A stretch of DNA of 64,000 bases from positions 28,847,558-28,911,557 of the forward strand of contig OX336336.1 of assembly GCA_946902875.1 (NCBI GenBank). The letters are read 5' to 3'. The stretch comes from Nematopogon swammerdamellus. Taxonomy: Eukaryota; Arthropoda; Insecta; Lepidoptera; Adelidae. The notes below the pieces were generated by a model. That model was not told the origin of the DNA and made no database searches. It saw only the letters and a list, made by a program, of their open reading frames with translations. This document shows positions 34,760 to 45,978 of the stretch, in pieces. How positions within the stretch are numbered: position 1 is the first letter of the stretch; each line of letters opens with the position of its first letter. The translations under genes were made by a program, and so were the position numbers.

Positions 34760-36190
34760 TAATTGTAATGAAAATTTCCTCCAGTTCGACCGTTGTCACT
34801 CCAGCGTTACCCAACACACTGGCTGCGTTGTTGCCCCTCTAAATTTCGCATTGAAAAATATTAATTTAAAATATTATCGCAAGTACACAATAATAATACG
34901 GGCCGATGACCCGGATCCCACACAGAGCTGCATGACTAAAGCGGTGCAACCGGATTTTAACATTATTTGAAGATGCATACCGATACTCGCTAGCGCGGAT
35001 TTACGATAATCTGACAATCAAGTCACGTATTAGGTTAACGACCAACCTTCATATTTCTATCTGAATTTTGGAAAGTGTATTTCTTCGAAGATTTCCCACA
35101 TGACCTATAAACTGCATTATAGCATTGAGCTCGCATTTTGTGCTAACATTCAATGTACAATTTTGTTGTACACCTACCTACTCACAAATTAATATATTTT
35201 GCTAACTTTTTGTGTTGTACAATAAAGTATATTTAATTTTCATTAAAATAATAAATCTTGTACCTAAGATTCAGTTCAGTGTAGCCGACATGAAATGAAG
35301 GGAAGTTGACTGTTCGCAAAAATTATGCGACATCGTGAAGGTGCAACAGAACGAAAATTTGGAGATAATACGTCACGGCGCCAGAGACCCAGGTTCGAAT
35401 CCTGGCCAGGATGTATTTTTTCCGCTGATTTTCGCTTTGCATTTTTCTAATGAAAATATATATAAAGCCCTACATTAGTCCGCACCTCACTGAGCGTTCT
35501 TTCGGGAGAGCAGTTGGAAATAGCTGTCTCGAATTGGCACCTTTTTTATGTAAACCAACATGGGTGGCTGTGCCGAGAGACCAATGGCGCAGTCGATGGA
35601 GTCAAAATCACCTATCCTCGCGAAACCACGCTCAGTGAGTCACCATGCCAAGCAGATTTGCGGACTGTTGCTAGACTGTATATCCTGTGAATACGACGTC
35701 TGAAGACACCCAGCTTATAGGATTCGGGAAACACACTCGCCGGAAGACAGTTCACCTTTGGTCCCTCGTCACTTCGGCACAGCTACACATACAGATTTTC
35801 ATAAATAAAATCAAAATTAAAAACAATGTTTTACTCTAAATCTTCGAATAATAGGTATGCACATATATATATGCGTTGTCAGCATCATTAAAATTATTAA
35901 CTCACGATGCGTATAATTCGGCGGTTTTAACTGTAACCGCAGGTATCTTTCTACAATCAATCGTATCAACGTTTTAGGAATTTTATTCAAAATGCAAATG
36001 GTTTCGAGAGATAGATCTTGGTGAGTTAAAGGCAGCAGTGTCAATTCTGGCGAACATAAATTTGGTACGGATACTAACATTTTAATGTTAAATGAGTTTT
36101 TAATTTTTACTAGGTCTGTTTTAGGTATGTATAACGGAGTCTGATATACTATGTCTATCTTACATTTCGGATTGTCATGTATATGTACCT
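34760..36190. other. Intergenic or intronic DNA left of the LINE
   Basis: Apart from family D at 35,543 and a short family A scrap at 35,270-35,305, it is AT-rich and without gene signals. Confidence 0.45.
35543..35790 (+). mobile_element. SINE-like family D
   Basis: Second long copy of family D. An anticodon-like region is not evident, so the tRNA origin is only suggested. A separate GGTTCGAATCC-bearing segment lies just upstream at 35,340-35,410. Confidence 0.65.
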
Positions 36191-36194
36191 ATAT

Positions 36195-36335
36195 GTATGT
36201 AAAATTCTTTATTGAACATCAATTTATACAAATTAGGTACAATAGGCGAGCTTAATGTCGTGAGGCATTCTATTCTAACTATTTTTGAGATGTAGGAGAA
36301 GTATATGCAGGCGAACGAGAATAGTTTGGCTTAAA
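36195..36335 (-). mobile_element. Repeat shared with 53,430-53,570
   Basis: TTTATTGAACATCAATTTAT, GCGAGCTTAATGTCGTGAGG and GGAGAAGTATATGCAGGCG recur at 53,430-53,570. It looks like an inverted LINE 3' UTR ending in AATAAAGAATTTTAC. Confidence 0.65.
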
Positions 36336-36527
36336 TAATAATAGTAATCACGGCATCTTGTCCTTATCCGTTAGTCGAATTTTATGACGTGCACGGGTAG
36401 AGAAGCAGTGGGCCGTTATTTATTAGCTTTCCCACACGTTACAATTTCTAAAAACATATTGAAATCATTCAATTTGTAAATACATAAATTTCGTTAAATA
36501 TTTCTGCTAACGTGCGATCGTTAGTTC

Positions 36528-36598
36528 TTCTTTTTTTTATGGAAACTGACACGGTTGGCTACATCACCTACAACGTCCGTGATGTCAGCCCATAACAC
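36528..36598 (-). mobile_element. SINE (H+T type), tail half split by the LINE
   Basis: The poly(T) and the GGAAACTGACACGGTTGGCT tail of the family A SINE lead up to the LINE insertion point. The rest of the same copy continues at 39,511. Confidence 0.9.
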
Positions 36599-39477
36599 TG
36601 CAGACGGCGAGGCCTCACCTCCTCTTTCTTACGGAGACCCAGATCGGGCGTCCTGCGGACGCATCCTACCTGGACGTTCCTGATTACAATCTTCAGGAAC
36701 GTTTCATGGCGAAGGGTGGTGTCTGCTTGTACGTTGGATCTGGTGTCTCCTTTACCCGGCTCACCCGATTTGAAGACCCTGCTTTTCCTGTGTTATGGAT
36801 CCGCGTGAATCTTCCCCACGTGGTGAGGATTTACGCGGGTGCATACAGATCCCCTAACCTCAGTGCGTCAAGAACAGAGGCATTTTATGAGCATCTCAGC
36901 AGTACGGCAGACAAACTGCTTTGCGAGTTCCCTACGGCGGAGTTAGTGATGCTGGGTGACTTCAATGCTAAACACCAAGACTGGTTGGGCTCCCCCATCA
37001 CTGACCATGCCGGCAGGGAGGCTTACAACTTGGCCATTGCGCACGGGTTGACGCAGTTGGTATCCGGAACCACTCGGATACCTGATAACCCTGCCCATCG
37101 ACCTAGTTTGTTGGACCTTGTGCTGACTACCGAGCCAAATGGTTACAAGGTGAGGGTCGAAGCTCCCCTCGGAAACTCCGACCATTGCCTTGTACGCTCA
37201 ACTGTGCCAACTGTACACTTCGCGGAAGCACGTGAATGTAGTACGCGAACAGTTTGGCACTACCGGTCAGCACAATGGGATGACTTCCGTTCCTTCCTGG
37301 GAGCCTACCCTTGGCACGACGTTTGCTTCTCTTCTCCAGACCCATCCCTGTGTGCCCAATCGGTCGTCGATGTGATCGCACAGGGTATGAATTTCTTCAT
37401 ACCTACCTCCACCGTTCCCATCGGCGGCCGCCATAAGCCTTGGTTTGATTGTCAATGCAGACTGGCTATTGACACTAAGAACAAGGCTTATAGGAAATGG
37501 CTGCAGAATAGGTCTGTCGAGAACAGACGAGAGCTCAACGTCGTTGCTAGGTCCTGCAAACGAACGCAAAACTTGGCCAAGTTCAGGCACGACCGTGGAA
37601 TTGGCGCGAAACTTGCACGTAGCCCTTCGGGTAGCCGCGCCTTCTGGTCTCTCGCCAAATCCATCGGTCGGAATTTCTGCCGTCCTGCTACACCTCCGCT
37701 GGAACGTCCGGATGGCTCGCTCGCTATACTCGCGAAAGAAAAGGCGAATATCTTTGCACGCCTTTTCGCATCCAACTCAAACATGGACGACCTGGGCGCC
37801 AACCCCCCTTCATTACCCCATTGCGGGCGTATGATGGCAAATATTAGGTTCCACCCCAGAGTCGTCCATAAAACACTACGTGAGTTGGATATTTCGAAGA
37901 GTAGTGGGCCTGACGGCGTCCCGGCGATCGTCTTGAAAAATTGTGCTCTGGAATTGGCGCCAGTCCTCACCCGCCTATTCAAACGCTCCTATTCCTCCGG
38001 ATCAATGCCTTCTTGCTGGAAGAGAGCTTCGGTCCAGCCGGTCCCCAAGAAGGGGGACCCAGCGAACCCATCGAACTATCGCCCTATTGCGATAACCTCA
38101 CTTTTGAGTAAGGTTATGGAGCGTATTGTCAACTCAGCGCTCCTGACGTACCTAGAAGACTCTAAACTCCTCGACGACAAACAATACGGCTTTCGCAAGC
38201 AAAGGTCGACTGGAGATCTTCTAGCGTACGTCACGCATTTATGGGCTGAAAGGCTCGATGGTTTTGGGGAATCGCTGGCGGTCGCTCTGGACATATCCAA
38301 AGCATTCGATCGCGTCTGGCACCGGGGACTCTTAAGCAAGCTTCCGGCCTACGGTGTCCCTACAAAACTGTGCACCTGGATCTCAAGCTTTTTGAGTGGC
38401 CGGTCGATATTTGTCACCCTAGATGGTGCCTGCTCGGCCGACTACTCAATCAATGCTGGTGTTCCACAAGGATCCGTGCTGTCGCCTACGCTGTTTTTAT
38501 TGTTCATCAACGACATGCTCTCGCTCGGCGAAATACACTGTTACGCGGACGACAGCACGGTGCACGAAGGGTTCATCAAGGACTGGAAGGGTAGAGAGGC
38601 CTCAGCAGCAAACGCGAGACGCGAAACTGTTGCTCGGGTTGACCAGGTTCTCGAAAAAGTATCCTCTTGGGGGAAGAAGAACTTGGTCAACTTCAACGTA
38701 GCCAAGACGCAAGCTTGTGCCTTCTCTACTAAGGCTGATCCGTTTCCTCTCCAAGCCACTTTTCAGGGCAGCCAAGTCCCCAACGATGGTAGTCTGGGCG
38801 TCCTGGGTATGGAGGTGTCCAGGGACGTTGGGTTTCGATCGTTCATAGAGTCCAAGGCGAAACTAGCGTCTCGAAAATTAGGAGTCCTTTACCGCTGTCG
38901 GCGATTTTTCACGCCGGTCCAACTGCTTACACTCTACAAAGCACAAGTAAGACCGGTGATGGAATATTGCAGTCATCTTTGGGAGGGTTCCCCTGAGTAC
39001 CTTCTTTCAGCCTTGGATTCTATTCAGCGACGAGCCATTCGCCTCATTGGTGACTCCGTACTCACAAAGGACCTTCAACCTCTAAAGCACAGACGTATCG
39101 TTGGGTCATTGAGCCTGTTTTATCGGTACTACTATGGCCGCTGCTCTGACGAACTTGCTTCCCTTATCCCTCCTCCTCCTGTTCGCCTTCGCCAAACCCG
39201 CCATACTCTCGCGGAACACCCGTTTGTAGTCGACAGAAGAGTTCTTCGAACTGCACGATTCTCTAAATCGTTCTTGTGCCGCACTGCAAAGGTGTGGAAC
39301 GGGCTCCCAGGAAATATCTTCCCCCACTCCTACAATCCACAGATCTTCAAATCGCGGGTTAATAGCCTTTCCCCAGCAACATTAGTCCACCTCCAAGCCG
39401 GACTGGCACCTCCTCGGGGGTGAAATTGGCTGCGCCTGAGGTTGCGACCTCGGACAGAGCCACCCAGTTCGGTAGCA

Positions 39478-39510
<33 letters not shown>
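36599..39510 (+). mobile_element. 5'-truncated Jockey-clade LINE with poly(A) tail
   Basis: This non-LTR retrotransposon keeps an endonuclease and reverse transcriptase reading frame. It has a short 3' UTR and about 30 A (39,481-39,510). ORF1 and the first endonuclease strands are missing, as in most LINE insertions that stop early. It interrupts a SINE: the SINE breaks off at CATAACAC and resumes at AACACCGGG, so AACAC may be a 5-bp target duplication. The open frame suggests a young insertion. Confidence 0.93.
36706..39423 (+). CDS. LINE ORF2: endonuclease-reverse transcriptase (N-terminally truncated)
   Basis: The frame is open from the element's first base. ATG 36706 is the first Met, but upstream frame residues (PHLLFLTETQIG) show that the endonuclease domain begins earlier. 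Endonuclease motifs are LGDFNAKHQDW and GNSDHCLV. The RT domain carries PVPKKGDPANPSNYRPIA, YGFRKQRST, VPQGSVLSPTLFLLFIND and the catalytic CYADDSTVH. The C-terminal region has YCSHLWEG and LDSIQRRAIRLIG, typical of Jockey/CR1 relatives. It ends in TGA at 39421. There is no internal stop or frameshift. Confidence 0.93.
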   Translation: MAKGGVCLYVGSGVSFTRLTRFEDPAFPVLWIRVNLPHVVRIYAGAYRSPNLSASRTEAFYEHLSSTADKLLCEFPTAELVMLGDFNAKHQDWLGSPITDHAGREAYNLAIAHGLTQLVSGTTRIPDNPAHRPSLLDLVLTTEPNGYKVRVEAPLGNSDHCLVRSTVPTVHFAEARECSTRTVWHYRSAQWDDFRSFLGAYPWHDVCFSSPDPSLCAQSVVDVIAQGMNFFIPTSTVPIGGRHKPWFDCQCRLAIDTKNKAYRKWLQNRSVENRRELNVVARSCKRTQNLAKFRHDRGIGAKLARSPSGSRAFWSLAKSIGRNFCRPATPPLERPDGSLAILAKEKANIFARLFASNSNMDDLGANPPSLPHCGRMMANIRFHPRVVHKTLRELDISKSSGPDGVPAIVLKNCALELAPVLTRLFKRSYSSGSMPSCWKRASVQPVPKKGDPANPSNYRPIAITSLLSKVMERIVNSALLTYLEDSKLLDDKQYGFRKQRSTGDLLAYVTHLWAERLDGFGESLAVALDISKAFDRVWHRGLLSKLPAYGVPTKLCTWISSFLSGRSIFVTLDGACSADYSINAGVPQGSVLSPTLFLLFINDMLSLGEIHCYADDSTVHEGFIKDWKGREASAANARRETVARVDQVLEKVSSWGKKNLVNFNVAKTQACAFSTKADPFPLQATFQGSQVPNDGSLGVLGMEVSRDVGFRSFIESKAKLASRKLGVLYRCRRFFTPVQLLTLYKAQVRPVMEYCSHLWEGSPEYLLSALDSIQRRAIRLIGDSVLTKDLQPLKHRRIVGSLSLFYRYYYGRCSDELASLIPPPPVRLRQTRHTLAEHPFVVDRRVLRTARFSKSFLCRTAKVWNGLPGNIFPHSYNPQIFKSRVNSLSPATLVHLQAGLAPPRG

Positions 39511-39513
<3 letters not shown>

Positions 39514-39757
39514 ACCGGGTGAACTTGGTGCCACGTCAGCCTTCCCTTCGGTCGTGCCGGCTACACTGAACTGAACGGAAAACACAAACTATTTACATAG
39601 CCGTTTCGACCGACCTTTCATTCAGTGCGGTGGTACCAATCCGTGCGGGTTAAACCCTACCACCTAGTAATATAAGAAGGGAGTCATATCCCTTAGTCGC
39701 CTTTTACGAGATGCAGTGGGGCTATTCTTTTAAAGTACCGGCCCCACACGGTACGGT
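39511..39757 (-). mobile_element. SINE (H+T type), head half split by the LINE
   Basis: This continues the SINE begun at 36,528. It runs through the shared central domain and ends with the inverse of the H head (GTACCGGCCCCACACGGTA). Confidence 0.9.
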
Positions 39758-40284
39758 TTATCTTTGGTAGATAAATCCAATATTTTCTTCACTGAGAAAC
39801 GATACCATTTCGATAAGACTGCGATCAAGTTGAGCAGCTTGTCCAGTGTCCGCTCGGGCATAGGATACCGTTTATTATAACGGACAGATCCTCGTGATCA
39901 GTTAGTATCCGCACCTGCCAGTAACGCCTTATACACAGCTCGCCGTTACAAGGTCGGCACCGTTACCTATGGAAGATGTACCGGCAGTACCGGCCTTGGA
40001 GCAAGAATGCCGATATGCCCTGCTGGGTCTGAAGTATAAACCTGTTGTTTGGTGATCTCTGATATATGATAACGTTCGTGTTTGCGGTCAAAACATACAC
40101 GATTTTGAGAGTTTCGTGACTATAAATCACGTGATAGTTTTGAGGGCGGCGCGTGTTGGCAATATTTTGAATATTTAAAAACAGTTGGATACCGCCGCCA
40201 GTCAAAGGTTATTTATTACCTATGAAAGGCGTAGCTCTATGCGTAGAGAAGAGAAACGTTTAATTAAAGTCCCTCTACAGCATC

Positions 40285-40415
40285 GGACGCTTCAAGAGAA
40301 GCGCGAATAGGCATCTAACAGGCTGGCTTGGCATTCGCAACCCCCGCATACGACCGAATGTCCATGAGCGCTCGGCTCGTGAGACGCCTTATGGGTCACT
40401 CGGCGCCATATGTAA
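40285..40415 (+). mobile_element. Jockey/CR1-like LINE 3' tail
   Basis: CATCTAACAGGCTGGCTTGG, ATACGACCGAATGTCCATG and CGGCGCCATATG match the tail in 26,160-26,260 (inverse). Confidence 0.65.
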
Positions 40416-40512
40416 AGTTTCCCACCACAAGTTCAGGCAACGGCACTGGATGAAACCTCTTTATGAAATAAACCCGCCTTTGCACCTTGTATTTTACCTT
40501 GAATTGTTCAAG

Positions 40513-40735
40513 CCTAGTAGGTAGGGTTTATCCCGCCCGGATTGGTACCAGCGCATTGAATGAAACGTCGGTCGAAACGGCTATGTAAATAGTTCGTGCT
40601 TTCCGTTCAGTTCAGTGTAGCCGACATGAAATCAAGGGAAGCACTGACATGGCACCTCGTTCACCCGGTGTTATAAGCTGACATCACGGATGTTGTAGTT
40701 ATTTAGTCAACCGTGTCAGTTTCCATAAAAAAAGC
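40513..40735 (+). mobile_element. SINE family A (T body)
   Basis: A forward copy from the central domain to GTTTCCATAAAAAAA. Confidence 0.86.
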
Positions 40736-41109
40736 TTAGTTTTTAAGTAATAAAAGTATTTTTAACTTTCTAGATTCCCGAAGATTGCAGCTTCAATGCC
40801 TGGGATATAAATGAAAAACCGAAAAGTCAATGACAAAACATGTAATTCGACAACGTCAACTTCTCTAGAAAACGTCAAACCAAACAGTTCACCGCACGTA
40901 AATGACATTTTAATTACGGCCGCGCGCGCACACAGCTTGCCATACAGCTACAACTGTCCATGTACGGGGTCACACCGTTACCCAGTCGAAAGCCCAGTCC
41001 GAGTCCACCACCACTCAACTCTGCTAACATTCGTTCAAATAAATGTTTAAGCTGTCTCGTTCCGGTATACAAACTACATACAATTGTTTACATTTTCTCG
41101 TCGCGTCAT

Positions 41110-41560
41110 AGTTGAATGGAGTGTGATAATGGGCGAGGCGTTCCGCAAGGTGCTGCTTTTAGACCTTTTCTTTTCTTACTCTTATTATTGAAATGATTGC
41201 GCGCGTGCCAGTGTTATTAAAATAGGTGTCTTAAATAGTGACGGCAGAACTTGATATCTTACTCATTCAGGAAGAGTCGAATGAGCGAATGTGAGTGGAA
41301 GAGTCGGAAAGGTTCACCCTAGACGCACGTACCTGGACCAGATAGGGCATGTGCTCAAAACGGGTCAAATGCGTAGTGCCCGTAATAGACGAGCATGTAT
41401 GAAGAACATTACGAAAGTAGAAGAGACGGCACATGTGTGATGTGTGTCTGGATCATGGAACGTGAAGATCCGTTGTCCCTGCCTACTCCACTGGGAAACA
41501 GGCTTGAAGCTATGTATGTATGAACGTCAGGAAGAGTTCAGTGGCCACGACAGAATTTGT
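41110..41560 (+). pseudogene. Truncated RT-derived repeat, copy 1
   Basis: It contains a degenerate GVPQGAVLGP-type RT block (GGCGTTCCGCAAGGTGCTG) joined after a short gap to GAGTGGAAGAGTCGG and a tail with CACTGGGAAACAG. The same order recurs inverted at 55.0-55.4 kb. Confidence 0.6.
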
Positions 41561-42700
41561 GTCACTTCCACTACACTTTGTATGAATCTGTGTTGCGCGA
41601 AAGATTCGAATCTCAATATTGTTGTAAAAAGTAGTCCAACGCTGACATAACAATCATACGTTTATTGTTTCTTTCGTAATCCGTACCGAGCACGCTACGG
41701 CGATATTGTTAATGGTTACGGTACAATTAACGAAATTGGTCACAAATGTTCAACCGTAACGCTCGTAGTAAAGTCGATTGTGATGTAACCCACGACGGCG
41801 ATAAGGTATTTCACGCTGTGCATGATTTAAGTGTTTTTCACTTTTCCGTATATCTGTGGTAGGTAATGGTTTCCTATTAGGTCGTGTCGTGTGAGTTTTT
41901 CGATCTTGATTACAATTTTGTCCTGTTATGTCACGTTTCTGCGTGTAGTTTTGTATGTAGATACCTGATGGTCCTATTTGAATATTATGTCATAATTTTT
42001 GAGCTTGGTTTTATTCTGAAGGTCAAAATTTATTTTTATTTCTACTGCAATTATCAATTACAAAGAATTTATGTTCTAGCTGAGAGCTGTTTTTCAAGCT
42101 GATTCTAGCTCTTCTTCTTCAAGCTGATTCTGTTCTAGTTCTTCTTCAAGCTGATTGAGTGTGATTCTAGTTTTTTTATGCAAACTGCTGTGGCTGGCTC
42201 AGTTGGAGCTACCAGAGGATATGCTTCGATCAGTCAATATCACCTCCGAAAAGGTGCCATAACAGAGACTTTCCTTTTGGATTGCTCGCTAAACTAAATA
42301 ACAGAACACAGCCGAGGGTGATATGAGGCTATTTGTCGTCCAGTACGATGGTACCAACCCAGTTGGCTGCAATTTTAATCTACCACCTAGTATGGGGCAA
42401 GAGAAGGGGAGTTATTCCGTTTGAGTGCTGACTCAGTAATAAAGGTATCTAGATGTAACAGGTGCGCGTTGTGACTCCGAGCGTTCAAGGCAACCGAGTC
42501 GCGAACAATCGCCAGCGAGATGTGGACGCTGACTCCGACTTTGACATCGTCGAGCTCGTGTGCATTGTCTCGAACAATGTTAGAGGAATTATTGACATTG
42601 TATTCGTTAATGCTCGCCTCGCTCATGCTTTCAAGGTTAATCATTTTAAATACGTATCCTCCGCACTTATTTGCGTGGTTAAAACAAAGATTTTTAGAAG
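41561..42700. other. Unassigned DNA
   Basis: Direct repeats of TTCTTCAAGCTGATTC at 42,090-42,160. A non-repetitive, relatively GC-rich patch at 42,460-42,650 is open on both strands but unlike any family I know. Confidence 0.4.
42170..42425 (-). mobile_element. SINE family C tail half
   Basis: The inverse tail and central domain (CAGCCGAGGGTGATATGAGG, ATTTTAATCTACCACCTAG) without the tRNA-like head. Confidence 0.7.
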
Positions 42701-42985
42701 TACCGTGTGGGGCCGGTACTTAAAAAGAATAGCTCCACTGCATCTCTCCCCGTGCATGTCGTAAAAGGCGACTAAGCGACAAGGACAAGATGGGACAAGG
42801 ATAAAGGGCGGATAGCCACCTCTCACCTTAGAACGGTCCTTCCACCGAGTTTTACAGCGGGTGGGTCTTTGCAAAAACGCGGTGGTCGGTGCTGTGCTGT
42901 AATTTACAAGAGTACCTGTAGCACAACTCTGATTACTCTGATTACACCGATTGTCGAGATACAGCGTGTGGTATTATATGTATGT
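42701..42985 (+). mobile_element. SINE family B (H+R)
   Basis: TACCGTGTGGGGCCGGTACT head, R body, and an end at CAGCGTGTGGTATTATATG. Confidence 0.87.
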
Positions 42986-43284
42986 AAGTATTACTAGAAT
43001 ATAAATGCACTCGTGAAAAAACCGTACAATTTGTGAGATGCGATTGCAAATGTTTTGCGGTCAATTATGAGCATTATTATTGTCTCTACTTTAAGATAAT
43101 AAAACATAAATACTGAACCGTGTGGTTAATGAATGAATGACCGGGACTTGTGAATCACTATTACTCATTAAATTGTCGCAACACATGTCTAAATGAGACC
43201 GCAGATAATAATACTATTCCCAATAGGTCTACAAATTACGAGAGTATTCTGAAGAATCGTGTCATCTTCTTTTTTTTTATGGAT

Positions 43285-43700
43285 AGCGCGACATTTAGTT
43301 TCGTTTCACCTACAAGTAGGTGTCTAACGATGCTCATGGACATTCTGTGATGCACGGGGATTGCGAATGCCATGCCGGCCTGACAGGAGCCTTTTCACCC
43401 TCCTTTTTAAAAACCCCAGGCTGTATTCGGGAGGAAATAGATGGCAGGGAGTGCGTTCCACATTTTCCCGGCTTTGTGAATAAAAGACCTACAGAACCGG
43501 GTGGTGCCGTCCGTCGTAGGTCGATTGAGTAAGGGTGCATCCCCTGTCCGGTACGCGTAGTGCGGAGGTGGAATGGGGATGGCGGAATACTCCCCATGAA
43601 ATAGACGATAGATAGAACACATTTAGGGAGCCGACGTCCTGCGATGGCGAAGTTTCTAACGAAGCTTGGCCACCGCAGCGCAGAAGAAAGCGTTGTACCA
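43285..43700 (-). pseudogene. Jockey/CR1-like LINE C-terminal fragment
   Basis: Minus frames show FHLRTTRTGQGMHPYSIDL and FCRSFIHKAGKMWNALPAI, the same family as 26.2 kb, with frameshifts. Confidence 0.78.
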
Positions 43701-44137
43701 CTGGCGCAGGTTATTCAGCCAAAATTTCGGAGTCTTGTCTTCCTTCTCCTGGTTAATAACAAGCAGCAATAGATATATTTTTTCGCTCCCCAATTCGCAA
43801 TTCGCTTCTTCTTTTCGGAAGTTGTTCTCACTAATTTATTCGGAACATTAATTAACATAATTATGAACATTCAAATTATTACAGAAATAAATTATTAGAT
43901 TATGCAAAGAGAAAACCAAAAAGTGGAGTGGTCTAAATATGCGTCGTTAAAATAAATTGGTCCACTCTCGTTTCACAATATCGTGTCCATCTTGCAAACA
44001 GCATCTTCTGTAATGAATGAAGCTGCTGATTCCGGAAGATTCTAGACGTCGACACTGGTACAGGAAAACATTAATCTTGAAAATGTATGCTAAGTTGGTT
44101 TCCTTTTTGCGTGCCTCTTGCGTTTCCTTTTTGCGTT

Positions 44138-44213
44138 CCTTCGTGCGTTCCTCTTTCTGTCCGTCGGTCATAAGTTATATGACCGACGATCAGACAGAGG
44201 AACGCACGAAGGA
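44138..44213. repeat. Inverted repeat, ~35-bp arms, nearly no loop
   Basis: CCTTCGTGCGTTCCTCTTTC pairs with AGACAGAGGAACGCACGAAGG, and TCGGTCATA pairs with TATATGACCGA, around AAGTTA. Confidence 0.85.
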
Positions 44214-44420
44214 CACCATTCGAATCACACAAGTTCCGTTTTCACCACTCTATGAGGTGTGGGGACTACGAGACCTAAAATAAACTTTAAACAGTGAAAG
44301 TTTTGAGAGAGAAGATAGGAAATGAATGTTGAATTTAATTTAATGAAAAAAAAATATATATAATTGTTTTATTTATTGCGAATTGAGAATATTCCTTTTT
44401 TTATAATGAAAATGAAAGGT

Positions 44421-44785
44421 TTTCTTGTTTATGGAAACTGAAACGGTTAGCTACATCACCTACAACATCAGTGATGTCAGCCTTTAACACCGAGTGAGCT
44501 AGGTGTCATGTCAGTGCTTCCCTTCATTTCATGTCGGCTACACTGAACTGGACGGAAAACACTAACTATTTACATAGCCGTTTCGACCGACGACGTTTAA
44601 TTCAGTGCGAGATGAACCCTACCACCTAGTAAGGTAATAATAAGGGAAGGGACCTACAATTTTACGTGGAATTCGAACCGTAGTCAGCCTCCAACGGCCG
44701 AGCGGTCACCGATCCAAGTACTGACCGCGCCCAGGTGTGCTTAACAACAGTCGCCCGACTGCACCACTGAGGTACCGAGGCTGAC
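44421..44785 (-). mobile_element. SINE family A (5S+T)
   Basis: An inverse copy with the central domain and the ACTGAGGTACCGAGGCTGAC head. Confidence 0.88.
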
Positions 44786-45206
44786 ATTCGCTTCATAACC
44801 GACCAATTTGGTTCTTTTATAATATATCGTAAAGACCTCAGAAATAATTCTTACTTTAAAGACACGCTGAATATATGGTTTTATGTTACGTTATGAAACT
44901 TAATCAAATTAAAAATCACATGTATTGAAATAGATGCTTCGTCCATGCTTGTTTTTATGGCAACCTGTTTTGAATTAATCTACTGCAACATTCGGTCAGT
45001 TGATCAAAATTAAATACAAACTACAAAAGTACTTATTTACGCAGAACTTCATTTTACAAAAACTATATTATACCTATTTACATTTTCCGAGTTTCCACAG
45101 TCACGCAATCGTTTTCCTCACTCATTCATTCAATCACTTTGACACATTGACTCTAAAGGAAGTTCATACATGGAGCCCAAGGGGATATGTAGGCCATCCT
45201 TATTTA

Positions 45207-45455
45207 TACAGGTTTACATTATTATAGGTGGTATATTTTTTTAATTTCAGTAAAAACACATTAACTATGTAAAACTATTTTTTTTTTACTTTTTTTCTTT
45301 ATAAATCTAAAAATTATAATTTCGGCACATTGCATGGTCAAAAACTTTGTTAAAAAATATTTTTAAAATAAAAAGTCATAAAGCTAAAGTTGTTCCTTTT
45401 CCGTAGTTGATAGACCCCTTTCGGGTATTACCACCTATTAATGTAACACCGTGTA
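45207..45455. mobile_element. Short TIR element near the MADF-BESS 3' end
   Basis: ACAGGTTTACATTATTATAG and the inverse of CTATTAATGTAACACCGTGT pair over about 27 bp. Confidence 0.6.
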
Positions 45456-45564
45456 TACAGGATTAATACGGTCAATTCTCCTCTGTTTGAGTTCCCGATT
45501 CTTCGTTCAACAAAAGTTTAAACAGTAATATACAAACTCCAAAGAGTTCACCTATTTAAAAATG

Positions 45565-45978
45565 TCATTCAACATCTCCGTTACAATCAAAATCTCTGCT
45601 CGAGTTCCCAAACCGGCCCTCGTACATCCCCTGGTCTGCATTGAAAAGTATATTACTAATCGCATGTTGAACTGAGCACCTTGTCTTCCAGGAATAATGT
45701 CTCATTTTGTTCGCCACGAAGTTTCCAAATGAGTAACATTCTTCCGAACTGGATTCCGGATTCACGTCCACCGATGCCACATTGATTTCCACCTGCTCTG
45801 TTGGTCTGTTCTCTTTGGTTTTCTGTTTCTTTGCGACTCTGTTCTCTGTGAGTTCTATTTCTACCGGTGTCGGTGGTCGCCTGGCCTCCAGTTTCACGTG
45901 TACTGTCTCCACGTCGAGTGCGTCGTGCTCTTGGCTCTCGTCTATAGAATCGTTTTCGTCTTCTGCGGCTTCTGGTTC
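45565..45978 (-). CDS. MADF-BESS gene exon 3 (stop codon)
   Basis: The acceptor is TTTTCCAG at 45980-45979, phase 0. It gives 137 residues: an acidic start (EAAEDENDSIDESQEH), a KKQK basic patch, then the BESS-like tail, with the stop at 45567-45565. Confidence 0.86.
   Translation of the reverse strand, partial: EPEAAEDENDSIDESQEHDALDVETVHVKLEARRPPTPVEIELTENRVAKKQKTKENRPTEQVEINVASVDVNPESSSEECYSFGNFVANKMRHYSWKTRCSVQHAISNILFNADQGMYEGRFGNSSRDFDCNGDVE

Noticed and set aside
36943..39327. Several 60-160-residue frames on both strands within the LINE
   Set aside because: They are shadows of the 905-residue reverse transcriptase frame.
42460..42650. Small gene open on both strands (85-100 residues)
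   Set aside because: No family resemblance, no splice or start context favouring one strand; frames run into a SINE on the right.
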